A stretch of DNA of 64,000 nt from Paracoccaceae bacterium. GTDB lineage: Bacteria; Pseudomonadota; Alphaproteobacteria; Rhodobacterales; Rhodobacteraceae. The notes beneath the pieces are model-generated. The model was not told where the DNA came from. It saw only the letters and a program-made list of their open reading frames with translations, and did no database searches. This document shows, piece by piece, positions 16,211 to 23,968 of the stretch (position 1 is the stretch's first letter; every line of letters begins with the position of its first letter). The DNA lies in assembly GCA_024304985.1 (NCBI GenBank), contig JAMWZC010000001.1, forward strand, positions 124,001-188,000, written 5' to 3'. A program made the position numbers and the translations under genes.

Positions 16211-16486
16211 TCAATTTTCGTTCTGATTTTCCGGCTCGCCTTCACGCGGGCGCGCGTCGATCCATCTGATCACTTCGGCTCGATACCAATAGCGCCGTGT
16301 CGCGATACGGATCGGCTTCGGAAAGTCGAGACGATCGTCTCTCAACCATCTCGCAATGGTCATTTCGCTGACGCCACCAAAGAGCTCGCGCAGATCAACA
16401 GCGCCAATTAGGCGACGCGGATCTGTCTTGGCAGTATCGGGATTTTCGTTCTGATTGGCAGCATGTGCCGCAGCATCGTCGAGCAT
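16211..16486 (-). CDS. AlpA-like helix-turn-helix regulator
   Basis: A 91-residue DNA-binding protein. The core RRLIGAVDLRELFGGVSEMTIARW is a MerR/AlpA-type winged helix, followed by FPKPIRIATRRYWYRAEVIRWI, typical of AlpA/excisionase-like proteins. In satellites and P4-like elements, AlpA activates integrase or excision. The ATG at 16486 is chosen because GGAGG lies 8 bases upstream, whereas the ATG/GTG pair at 16492-16495 would sit directly against that site. It is transcribed leftward toward the head genes, just downstream of the integrase gene. Confidence 0.8.
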   Translation of the reverse strand: MLDDAAAHAANQNENPDTAKTDPRRLIGAVDLRELFGGVSEMTIARWLRDDRLDFPKPIRIATRRYWYRAEVIRWIDARPREGEPENQNEN

Positions 16487-16696
16487 TTCCATCACCTCCC
16501 AGATAGAGGAAGGGTGTGCTCAATATGTGCGACCCAACCTCAGTTTCACTTTCGTGTCTGTGTGTTGGATCTCATCCGTGGGCTACATTGCCCCGAACAA
16601 ACAGAATGCGCCCATTACTGTTGCGTTGTGTGGCCTGTGTCAAGGATGTTCTTGTTAAGTTCTATTTGGCCTTGTGTGCCGAAATCTATTTCGCTC

Positions 16697-17932
16697 TTAG
16701 GCGTGTATTTTCACGACGTTGTCGGCCCGGCGACCTTTCACCAGATCGGTGACAAAGCTCGCCCATGCGTCCAGAGCGTGGCGTTTCTCTTCAGCGTAAT
16801 CATGCCGTTGATAAACAGCGACAATTCCGCCGCCGGTGCCGCTGACATGGTTCAGCACGCACTCTGTCACCCGAACGGAAATACCAAGCCGCGCCATGCC
16901 AGTTGCGCATGTTCGGCGCAAATCGTGAAAGGTCCAGTGATCGATCTCGATCGGCTCGCCCTGTTCCTCGGATGCTATCTCGGCCATCGCCTCGGCCAGA
17001 TGATTCCGGCCCTTGGTGTAACCGCTGAGTGTCGAGGTGCCAGTAGTGGTGAGGATCAGGCCTCTTGCGCCCTTGATGCGCCCAACGGACGCCAGCACGT
17101 CCAGCGCAGCCCCAGAAAGCGGCACAGTATGAGCCCGGCCGTTCTTGGTGCGTTCACCAGACAGCGACCAGAGATCCCCGTCGATTTCTCGATCGGTCAT
17201 GCCGCAGACTTCCCCAAGCCGCTGGCCAGTCAGCAGCAGCATTTTGCCCAGATGACCCCACGGCTGGCCCACACGGTCGCAGGCTGTCCAGAGCCATCGG
17301 ATTTCATCATCCGACAGGACGCGCTCGCGGCTGCGCTCTTTTGCTACCGGCCTGACGCCCGCCGCTGGCGACTGGTCGATCACGTCGCGCTCGACACACC
17401 AAGCAAAAAACTTCCCGATGTAGGCGCGGACGCGGTTTGCACTGACCACCCGCCCGCTGTCCGCAATCCCGTCCAGAAGGTCGATCACGTCGCGCTTGGT
17501 GATCGAATGAATATCGCGCTCGCCCCAGACTGAAACCACATGACGTTCCAGCTCGCGCTTGACCGTTGCGCCGGATCTCAAAGTGCTCAGGTGACGCTTG
17601 GCGAATTGCTCGACCAAGTTTTTGACCTGATCGCGTTCGGACAATTCAGCCACGACCTTTTCGGCTCGCTTCTCCCCGACCGGATCACCGCCTGCCGTGA
17701 CCACCACCAGTGCCTCGGTCGCGGCCTTCCTTGCATCGGCCAGCGACACGTCAGGATAAGAGCCAAGCGCCATGCGACGGCGAACACCACTTGCCCGATA
17801 CCGCAGCTGCCAACTTTTCGAGCCCGTAGTCTGGACCACCAGCACCAGCCCTTTGACCAAAGTGTCAGGCTTCTCGATCCGACTTTCACCCGGCTTGATC
17901 TTCTCGACTGTGACGGCTGTCATCTTGGTCAT
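16697..17932 (-). CDS. int: Tyrosine-type integrase
   Basis: A 411-residue site-specific recombinase of the P4/prophage class. The N-terminal arm-binding part (LRYRASGVRRRMALGSYP) is a DUF4102-like domain, a SAM-like core-binding domain spans about 120-215, and the catalytic domain follows. The catalytic residues are visible: R in LTGQRLGEVCGM, H-x-x-R in FHDLRRTCATGM, H in CVLNHVSG and the nucleophile Y in VAVYQRHDYAEEK. GGAG lies 8 bases before the ATG at 17932. The start is 183 bases from attR, as expected for an element inserted in a tRNA. Confidence 0.93.
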   Translation of the reverse strand: MTKMTAVTVEKIKPGESRIEKPDTLVKGLVLVVQTTGSKSWQLRYRASGVRRRMALGSYPDVSLADARKAATEALVVVTAGGDPVGEKRAEKVVAELSERDQVKNLVEQFAKRHLSTLRSGATVKRELERHVVSVWGERDIHSITKRDVIDLLDGIADSGRVVSANRVRAYIGKFFAWCVERDVIDQSPAAGVRPVAKERSRERVLSDDEIRWLWTACDRVGQPWGHLGKMLLLTGQRLGEVCGMTDREIDGDLWSLSGERTKNGRAHTVPLSGAALDVLASVGRIKGARGLILTTTGTSTLSGYTKGRNHLAEAMAEIASEEQGEPIEIDHWTFHDLRRTCATGMARLGISVRVTECVLNHVSGTGGGIVAVYQRHDYAEEKRHALDAWASFVTDLVKGRRADNVVKIHA

Positions 17933-17962
17933 GCGCTCGACTCCGAACAATTGATTACAGGC

Positions 17963-17986
17963 TTGGGGGGCCACTTGGGGGGCCAA
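17963..17986 (+). repeat. Right tandem GGGGGGCC repeat, candidate integrase arm site
   Basis: TTGGGGGGCCAC (17963-17974) is followed directly by TTGGGGGGCCAA (17975-17986), between the integrase start and attR. It matches the left pair at 7751-7773 almost base for base and has the same orientation. The right pair also lies in the integrase leader, so binding there could control integrase expression. Confidence 0.5.
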
Positions 17987-18115
17987 CTCGGCGAGTTTTC
18001 CAGTGTTTCCCAATGTAAAGCAATGTTGCAAGTATATCCTGTAAGCACAAGATTTTTCGTCACTTTTTCGGCTTCGATGTTGTATACTGTTAGGCAGTGT
18101 TTCGGGGCTTTTTTC

Positions 18116-18165
18116 GACTGTTAATCAATTGGTCGTAGGTTCGATCCCTACCGCCGGAGCCAAAA
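18116..18165 (+). repeat. attR: right copy of the 50 bp att repeat
   Basis: An exact copy of 7639-7688. It contains only the 3' part of tRNA-Asn, from the anticodon stem on, so it is not a functional tRNA gene. It marks the right end of the element; chromosome-type sequence resumes after it. Confidence 0.93.
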
Positions 18166-18446
18166 TCTTAAATCATTCCAGTTAGCTACGCAGAATCCGC
18201 CTCTTCGGTGGGTTGCTGGCGTATGGTCCGGGGTGGGTAAGCAGCCTTTCCCAGGCTCATACCACGGTCTTTGGCAAAATCAGCACCGCAGGCGATAAGA
18301 TGTTCACAGATTGCGAGGTGGCGGCTTCGCGGGTGGTGTGATGGCTGATGCGGTTCTGCATGGCTGGTCTCGATCACGTTCGCTCGTTCCGCTGCCAGCA
18401 GCGGATCACGGCTCTGACCTGTTTCCGCGACGAAAGAATGGGGCGG

Positions 18447-19058
18447 TCACCCGGCGGTGTTGATTGTCCAGAGGACCGCCTCTTGCAGAATATCGCGCAG
18501 GGCGCTGTCGAAGCCTGCGATGATGGCGCGGGTCTCATTGGACGGGACGGGAGTTTGCGCCGTGAAGCGGCGCGTGGCAATGATGCGGCGGTCTGTTTCG
18601 CCGATCAGGGTCATGATCACGCTGATCCGTACCGTCATGGCACCCTCTGCGGCGAGCGACGGTTCGGCGTGAAAGGCCTGCACTTCACTCATCAGCGTCG
18701 CATCCGGCATCAGCCCTGCCCCGGTACGGCCTACCAGACGAAAGCCACCCATATTCTGCAAGGAGGTCACGAGCAAAGTCTGCACCAAGGCAGGCATCGG
18801 TTCGGTCCATCGGCCATCGGGAAGATATTGCGCCTGATAGGGGATCGGCTTGATCAGGATGCGGTCCGACATCAGCGCGCCTGACGTTGTAGGCAGTTCG
18901 ACCACCAGATGACGCGTTCCCTTGGCTGGTGCCGCGACGGTCGCGACGGGCGACAGGGTATAGGCGTCCATGCGGGTTGTCGCATCTGAGACAGCGCTGA
19001 TGGCACCACAGCCGGTCAGCGCCAGTGAAAGGATCAGGGCAGGATGAAAGTGGGGCAT
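18447..19058 (-). CDS. ABC transport auxiliary lipoprotein (PqiC-like)
   Basis: A 203-residue outer-membrane lipoprotein of the ABC_trans_aux family. The N-terminus is a short signal with lipobox LTGC (Cys about residue 17). The mature part includes RHLVVELPTTSGALMSDRIL and the final ARFAV-like strand region. Such proteins are the outer-membrane partners of MCE/Mla-type lipid transporters. The ATG at 19058 (MPHFHPALIL) starts the signal peptide; longer frames run through the MCE gene. It is the last gene of the operon, 4 bases after the MCE gene. Confidence 0.85.
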   Translation of the reverse strand: MPHFHPALILSLALTGCGAISAVSDATTRMDAYTLSPVATVAAPAKGTRHLVVELPTTSGALMSDRILIKPIPYQAQYLPDGRWTEPMPALVQTLLVTSLQNMGGFRLVGRTGAGLMPDATLMSEVQAFHAEPSLAAEGAMTVRISVIMTLIGETDRRIIATRRFTAQTPVPSNETRAIIAGFDSALRDILQEAVLWTINTAG

Positions 19059-19062
19059 AGGC

Positions 19063-19968
19063 TCAATTCCTGTATGCAGGGGTCTGGTTGCCCAGAAGGA
19101 AACGTCCCGGATCACTTCCGATCCGGGAGGCGGTGGCACCGATATTCGCGACGACGGACCGGGTCTCTTGCACCAAGGCGCGGAATTGCGGCAATCCGGT
19201 CCGGGTAAAGGTCTCGATCCCCGTGGCGCTGCGGCCAATCTCGTCAAGTGCCGCCTTCAGGCGATCGACAAGGGCGGGCAATTCTGCCCCGATCACCATA
19301 TTGGCGCTGGCAAAGGCGGTCTGCGCTTCGGTGAGCGCGGAATCGGCCAGATCCAGTGTCGCCTCGGCCGAGGCCATCACCGCCTCGGTGCGGTTTGCCA
19401 TGCTGTCGATCCGGGCTGTCGCGCGTTCGACATTTTCGAGGATCGCCGTGATCGCCGCGCCATTCTCGGATGTGGTGAAGGCCCGGATGTCGCGCATCAG
19501 CAGGATCGCTTCGGCCAGAAGGTTGGGCGCGTCGATGATCAGCCCCTGCACGACCGAGGGTTTGGAGGCAATCACCGGCACTTCCGCCGGGGGGATCACC
19601 GCCAGCCGTTCGGATTCCGCCCGCCCCCCGGCCAGCGCCACGAAGGAGACGCCCGTCACCCCCTGCGAGGCCAGCGTGGCCACGGTATCCTGCCGGATCG
19701 GGGTGCTGGCGTAGATCTCGATCCGCACGCGCACCAGCGAGGGGTCAAAACGGTCCAGCGCGATGTTCTGCACCTTGCCCACATCGACGCCATTGTATTG
19801 CACCGCACTGGCCTGACCCAGACCTGCCACGGTGTCGAAAACGATGTCATATTGTGCATAGGTCCGGTCGATCTGCACCTTGGCGAGCCACAGGATGAAG
19901 CCAAGCGCTGCGGCCAGTGACAGGAGCGTGAAGATCCCGACCAGTATATAGCGGGCGCGGGTTTCCAT
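19063..19968 (-). CDS. MCE domain (MlaD-like) lipid-binding protein
   Basis: A 301-residue inner-membrane-anchored periplasmic protein. One N-terminal helix (ILVGIFTLLSLAAALGFILW) is followed by the MCE domain (about residues 38-115, with YDIVFDTVAGLGQASAVQYN and GVDVGKVQNI), then a long helical tail. Single MCE domain proteins form hexamers that carry phospholipids across the periplasm. The start ATG shares a base with the stop of the ATPase gene. Confidence 0.9.
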   Translation of the reverse strand: METRARYILVGIFTLLSLAAALGFILWLAKVQIDRTYAQYDIVFDTVAGLGQASAVQYNGVDVGKVQNIALDRFDPSLVRVRIEIYASTPIRQDTVATLASQGVTGVSFVALAGGRAESERLAVIPPAEVPVIASKPSVVQGLIIDAPNLLAEAILLMRDIRAFTTSENGAAITAILENVERATARIDSMANRTEAVMASAEATLDLADSALTEAQTAFASANMVIGAELPALVDRLKAALDEIGRSATGIETFTRTGLPQFRALVQETRSVVANIGATASRIGSDPGRFLLGNQTPAYRN

Positions 19969-20753
19969 CAGGCGGCTCCTTGATCGGTTTGCGCGGTTTG
20001 TGCGGCATGGGCGCGGGGGCCGTGAAAATAGGCGTGAACCCAAGGGTGATCGACCTTCAGCATCTCGGCCATGGTCCCTGTCACCAGAACCCGTCTGTCA
20101 GCCAGCACCGCGATGCGGTCACAGGTGGCGTGCAACGTGTCCAGATCATGGGTCACCAGAAACACCGTCAATCCCAGCGCCTTTTGCAGCGCCACGATCA
20201 GCGCGTCGAATTCGGACGCGCCGATAGGGTCAAGTCCGGCGGTCGGCTCGTCCAGAAACAGGATCTCGGGGTCCAGCGACAGGGCGCGGGCCAGCCCGGC
20301 ACGCTTGCGCATGCCTCCCGACAGATCCGAAGGATAGAGATCACCCGCCGTCGGTGGCAGACCCACCATGGCGATACGCAGATCGGCCAGCGCGCTGCGG
20401 GTGGCGGGGTCGATCTCCAGCCGCTCGCGCATGGGCGCTTCGATATTTTCGCGCACCGTCAGGGACGAGAACAGCGCGCCGCCCTGAAACATCACACCCC
20501 AGCGGTTGCCCACGGCCGCAATCCCACCCGATCCGGCTGCCAGAACATCCGTGCCCAGCACGGTGATCTGGCCCGCGCGGGGCGTCAGCAGGCCCACGAT
20601 CATGCGTAGCAGAACCGATTTGCCGCTGCCCGAGGCTCCGACCACGCCCAGCACCTCGCCGCGCATCACGTCCAGATCAAGGTTTTCATGCACCACGGTC
20701 TTGCCGAAACCCGTGGTCAGCCCGCGCACCGTGATGATCGCCTCGGATGCCAT
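19968..20753 (-). CDS. MlaF-like ABC transporter ATP-binding protein
   Basis: A 261-residue ATPase driving an MCE lipid transporter. Motifs are Walker A GASGSGKS (about residue 41), Q loop FQGGALFSSLTV, signature LSGGMRKRAGLARAL, Walker B EILFLDEPTAGLDP and switch VTHD. LSGGMRKR followed by AGLARA is the MlaF version of the signature. The ATG at 20753 overlaps the permease stop by 1 base, so it is coupled to the permease. Confidence 0.93.
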   Translation of the reverse strand: MASEAIITVRGLTTGFGKTVVHENLDLDVMRGEVLGVVGASGSGKSVLLRMIVGLLTPRAGQITVLGTDVLAAGSGGIAAVGNRWGVMFQGGALFSSLTVRENIEAPMRERLEIDPATRSALADLRIAMVGLPPTAGDLYPSDLSGGMRKRAGLARALSLDPEILFLDEPTAGLDPIGASEFDALIVALQKALGLTVFLVTHDLDTLHATCDRIAVLADRRVLVTGTMAEMLKVDHPWVHAYFHGPRAHAAQTAQTDQGAA

Positions 20754-21883
20754 CACACCCCCCAGAGCGAGAAGAAGATCGAGAACAGCGCATCCACCAC
20801 GATCACCATGAAAATCGCGATGACGACCGCACGCGAGGTCTGACGGCCCAAAGACTCGGTATCGCCTTTGACCAGCATCCCCTGATGGCAGCCCACCACA
20901 CCAATGATCACCGCAAAGACCGGGGCCTTGGACAGGCCCACAAGCGCATGAGAGACATCGGTATTGTTCAGAAGCTGTGTGCGGAACATCCCCGGCGAGA
21001 TGCCGAGTTGGGTCCACGCCATCAGCCCGCCGCCCAGAAGGCCGGACATATTTGCGATGAAGCCCAGCATGGGCAGCAGGATCACCAGCGCCAGAATGCG
21101 CGGGATCACCAACCGCTCGATCGGGTCCAGACCCAGCACGCGCATCGCGTCGATCTCCTCGCGCATCTTCATCGACCCGATCGCCGCCGTGAAGGCCGAG
21201 GCCGAACGCCCCGCGACGATGATCGCGGTCAGAAGGATGCCCAGTTCACGCAGGATCGAGATGGCGATCAGGTCCACGACAAAGACCTCGGCTCCGAACT
21301 GCTTGAGTTGTGTTGCCCCCTGAAAGGCCAGCACGATCCCGATCAGAAACCCCATCAGGGCCACGATGGGCACCGCGTTCACTCCGGCGTGCTGCATGTG
21401 ATGCACCAACGCCGTCACCCGCAGGCGCGACGGATGCAGGATCATCCAGCCCATCCGGGCCATGACCAACCCCAGAAAGCCAAGACTTTCGCCGATACTG
21501 GTCGCAAAAGCGCTGATCTGCGCCCCAAGCCGGGCCAGCCCGTCACCCGCACGGTGATGCGGGCGACGCCGGGCAGGTTTGCGCGGCGCGGGCATGGCCG
21601 CGCTGACAGTGTCCAGCAAAAGGCTCTGCGCCGGGCTTGCGCCGACCAGGGTCACCCCCAGCCCTGCTGCCGCACCAGCGGCCTGATAGCTGACAAGCAG
21701 CCAAGCCCCGGCCGTATCCAGAATCGTGACGCCGGACAGGTCCAGTCTGCTCTGCTGGCCCATCCCGTCAAGAAAGGCCCGGCTATCGCTCAAGGTGGCC
21801 AAGGTGACCGGCCCTGTCAGGTCCGAGCGCGCCGGGATTTGGCCCGGTGCCTCAGCCGCCGACCCGGACACCGTTGAGACCAC
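20753..21883 (-). CDS. MlaE-like ABC permease with N-terminal STAS-like domain
   Basis: A 376-residue permease. Residues about 1-105 resemble a STAS domain (SRLDLSGVTILDTAGAWLLV), the fold of MlaB, so a MlaB-type subunit is fused to the permease. The MlaE part follows, with about five helices and the conserved GAEVFVVDLIAISILRELG, GRSASAFTAAIGSMKMREEI and MRVLGLDPIERLVIPR. It starts with GTG at 21883, and its first 32 bases overlap the end of the upstream small membrane gene. No later start keeps the STAS part whole. Confidence 0.9.
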   Translation of the reverse strand: MVSTVSGSAAEAPGQIPARSDLTGPVTLATLSDSRAFLDGMGQQSRLDLSGVTILDTAGAWLLVSYQAAGAAAGLGVTLVGASPAQSLLLDTVSAAMPAPRKPARRRPHHRAGDGLARLGAQISAFATSIGESLGFLGLVMARMGWMILHPSRLRVTALVHHMQHAGVNAVPIVALMGFLIGIVLAFQGATQLKQFGAEVFVVDLIAISILRELGILLTAIIVAGRSASAFTAAIGSMKMREEIDAMRVLGLDPIERLVIPRILALVILLPMLGFIANMSGLLGGGLMAWTQLGISPGMFRTQLLNNTDVSHALVGLSKAPVFAVIIGVVGCHQGMLVKGDTESLGRQTSRAVVIAIFMVIVVDALFSIFFSLWGV

Positions 21884-22043
21884 TCAGAAGCCCGGTTCCG
21901 CTGAGGATCCACAGGATGACGAAGATGACGACCACCACGTTCAGGATGGATTTGATCTTGCGGTCCATCGGAATGTAGGTGTTCACCACCCAGAGAAGCA
22001 CGCCGACAACAACAAGCGTGACGACCAGATTGACTAAAGACAT
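21852..22043 (-). CDS. Thivi_2564-family small membrane protein
   Basis: A 63-residue protein with two hydrophobic helices around VNTYIPMDRKIKSILN. MSLVNLVVTLVVVGVLLWVV at the start and the IPMD-x-K-IK motif are characteristic of this family, whose role is unknown. It is the first gene before the Mla-type operon, and its 3' end overlaps the permease start by 32 bases. Confidence 0.85.
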   Translation of the reverse strand: MSLVNLVVTLVVVGVLLWVVNTYIPMDRKIKSILNVVVVIFVILWILSGTGLLSGLNGVRVGG

Positions 22044-22297
22044 GGATGGATTCCTTGGTTTGGGATGATGGAAGCGGACACTATTCCTGCCCGCCGTGCA
22101 GGTCTTTCAGAGCGCGGAAATCTGTCAGCGTTAAAATCGGGCAGGCATGAAGCAAGTTCCGTGCGGCAGGCATGCGCGCGCCATGTAGCAGAACAATGTG
22201 CATGTTAGCCTGATCCAGGATGTTCGAGACTGATCAGGATCAGTCACTCAGTCGCTTCGCGCGGCCTGCAGCCACAAACGTGGGTCAAGGCCCTGCG

Positions 22298-22759
22298 TCA
22301 CCGGGAAGGAGAGGTCGCTGTGTTCCTGGCGCCTTCTTCCATCCGCGCGGCGCGCCGCAGGGCCAGTTTCTTGAAATCGCCTGCCGACAACAGCGCAAGG
22401 TCAAGCAGTTGAGCCTTGCCGTAATCCACCTGATGCAGTTCGACATTCATGCGGGTGGCGGTTCGCTGGAGCAGACGGACAAGACCCAGATCGCGGCTGA
22501 GGCGATCGAGCGAAACGAACAGGACGATATCGACCGCTCCGCTTTCCACGGCGCGGCACAGGTCCTGAAATCCGGGCCGGTCGTCGCTCTGTCCGGCAAG
22601 AAACTTGTCCGAAAGTTCCATCTCGATGGCCCAGCCTTGCCTTTGCGCATAAGCGCGGCAGGTGGCGAGCTGGGTTTCCACCGAGTTCGGGGTTCTGATA
22701 TCCGTCGCGGTGCGCGCATAAAGTGCGACGCGTCGCAGGGGCAAGTCGGGGGAGATCAC
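22298..22759 (-). CDS. Resolvase-like serine recombinase domain, catalytic Ser absent
   Basis: A 153-residue protein consisting of only a serine-recombinase N-terminal domain. Conserved parts are RRVALYAR at the start, RTPNSVETQLATCRAYAQRQ, RPGFQDLCRA and VSLDRLSRDLG. The usual Y-x-R-V-S-T nucleophile motif reads YARTAT, with Ala where the catalytic Ser should be. No zinc ribbon or DNA-binding recombinase domain follows. It is therefore probably not an active recombinase and may have another role. The start is a GTG at 22759 with AGGAG 8 bases upstream; an ATG-started longer frame lacks conservation. Confidence 0.7.
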   Translation of the reverse strand: MISPDLPLRRVALYARTATDIRTPNSVETQLATCRAYAQRQGWAIEMELSDKFLAGQSDDRPGFQDLCRAVESGAVDIVLFVSLDRLSRDLGLVRLLQRTATRMNVELHQVDYGKAQLLDLALLSAGDFKKLALRRAARMEEGARNTATSPSR

Positions 22760-22912
22760 TGTGCCGGCTCCTGTCTTTTTCAGCTGATAAACTCTGGGGC
22801 AAGCGTGGTGGTTCCGGGCGACGTCAATCCTGTTTGAAACCACCCGCAATTCCGCCCCAAGCATGACCGTGATCAGGGTGAAAATGGCCAAAACATGGGC
22901 GTTTCCACCCCG

Positions 22913-23176
22913 TCAATCTACTGATCGCAGCGGGATCAACAGCAGCACCGCGCCCATGGCCAGTTCCTGCCTGAGATCGGACCGCTCCCGCAGCACGTCA
23001 ATCGCCGTGGGTTCGATGTCGGGCTTGCCCTCGAACCACAGTGACAAAGCCTCGACCGCGGCCCGTGGCACGTCACCCCAGACATCCGCCACAGCGGTAC
23101 AATTCGGAAGGTCTGGAAAGGAGATGGTCAAACGGTCCTGACGATCCCGAACAATAAGGGCGGGATAATGGATCAT
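22913..23176 (-). CDS. Solitary HicB-family antitoxin-like protein
   Basis: An 87-residue protein. It begins with the HicB partial RNase H fold: YPALIVRDRQDRLTISFPDLPNC, then a helix with VPRAAVEALSLWFEG. HicB proteins bind and block the HicA mRNA interferase. No HicA-like gene (short, basic, dsRNA-binding fold) lies on either side, so this is an orphan. The C-terminal part is long for a minimal HicB but shows no clear ribbon-helix-helix. Confidence 0.7.
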   Translation of the reverse strand: MIHYPALIVRDRQDRLTISFPDLPNCTAVADVWGDVPRAAVEALSLWFEGKPDIEPTAIDVLRERSDLRQELAMGAVLLLIPLRSVD

Positions 23177-23246
23177 GGGCGTCAGTCCAGTCTTGCGTCA
23201 CGACAAACGCGACGATCCTTGCCGCCGCATCATCACGTCATTTCTC

Positions 23247-23276
23247 AAAAAAGACGGCCCGGTTTCCCGGACCGCC
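23247..23276 (-). terminator. Rho-independent terminator of the SH3/DUF1236 gene
   Basis: Read on the - strand, GGCGGTCCGG, loop GAAA, then CCGGGCCGTC form a 10 bp stem with one G-T pair, followed at once by TTTTTT. It lies 26 bases after the stop of the gene ending at 23303. Confidence 0.85.
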
Positions 23277-23302
23277 AAACCTTGGGCAATCAAGGCGTTG
23301 AT

Positions 23303-23944
23303 TTACCGAACGACGTAAACTACCCGGCGCTGCTCGCGCTCAACCAGAACGGGTACGCCGTTGATATAGGCATAGTAATATTCGCTGTCTGGCACTTCCG
23401 ACAGTGTCACTGTCTCGGGGATGCCGGCGCCGACGACGACTTCGCCGTCCAGATAGATCGGCTCGACCGGGTTCGCACGAACATAGGTCGTGACGCGCTC
23501 TTCCGGTGTGACCGCATCGCCAAGGGTCATGCCGACGGCTGCGCCGATGATGGCACCGACCGGTCCCGCGATCATCGCACCGGCAACAGCACCGGTGGCA
23601 CCGCCGCCGACGGTCGCGTCAGGGGACTTTTCATAGGTGATCGTTTTCACGGCAAGCCGCTCACGATTAACGACGATCGGCGCCTCTACGGTCGCGGTCA
23701 GATAGTCGCCTGCCGCCCAGCCGTTGTTCTCGCCATAGGACACACGGCACCAGTTGGACTCGTCAAGACAGCCGTCAACCGTCACGGCCTGCGAAGTCGG
23801 GATGACCGCAATGATGTCATAGGTCGCGCCGGGACCTGACCGCAGGTTCAATTCGGTCCAGGCCGTCGCGGTGGTCTGGGCAGAGGCGGCAGAGGTGAGA
23901 ACCAGGCCTGCAATAGCGGCGCTGAGAGTAAGCTTCATGGACAT
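23303..23944 (-). CDS. Secreted SH3 / DUF1236 domain protein
   Basis: A 213-residue exported protein. It has a signal peptide ending near ASAQ (about residue 23), then a bacterial SH3 domain (TELNLRSGPGATYDIIAVIP, CRVSYGENNGWAAGDYL). Next comes a glycine-rich zipper-like stretch (GGGATGAVAGAMIAGPVGAI) and a C-terminal DUF1236 domain (PETVTLSEVPDSEYYYAYING, RRVVYVV). Proteins of this kind sit in the periplasm or cell wall layer of alphaproteobacteria and are linked to envelope stress, but the exact function is unknown. A monocistronic unit with its own strong terminator is likely. Confidence 0.85.
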   Translation of the reverse strand: MSMKLTLSAAIAGLVLTSAASAQTTATAWTELNLRSGPGATYDIIAVIPTSQAVTVDGCLDESNWCRVSYGENNGWAAGDYLTATVEAPIVVNRERLAVKTITYEKSPDATVGGGATGAVAGAMIAGPVGAIIGAAVGMTLGDAVTPEERVTTYVRANPVEPIYLDGEVVVGAGIPETVTLSEVPDSEYYYAYINGVPVLVEREQRRVVYVVR

Positions 23945-23968
23945 GTCTAATCTTTCATGGGTTTTCAC

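Larger units (their letters stand above)
7639..18165. mobile_element. Integrated phage-satellite-like element in tRNA-Asn
   Basis: A 10.5 kb element delimited by a perfect 50 bp direct repeat that includes the 3' part of tRNA-Asn. The integrase is at the right end and reads inward, next to an AlpA-like regulator. Six contiguous genes encode a capsid and DNA-packaging module of HK97 type. No tail, baseplate, lysis, primase, helicase or lambda-type repressor gene was found. Two AT-rich cargo zones (8065-9276 and 14988-15679) differ in base use from the GC-rich head genes. This matches the idea of a capsid-forming phage-inducible island that packages its own DNA and borrows helper tails. A decayed prophage keeping only its head module is the main alternative. 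Confidence 0.8.

Noticed and set aside
18186-18377. A 63-codon - strand frame just outside attR
   Set aside because: Its Pro/His/Arg-rich sequence matches no family I know and it lacks a ribosome site. It may be a transposase remnant, but nothing supports that.
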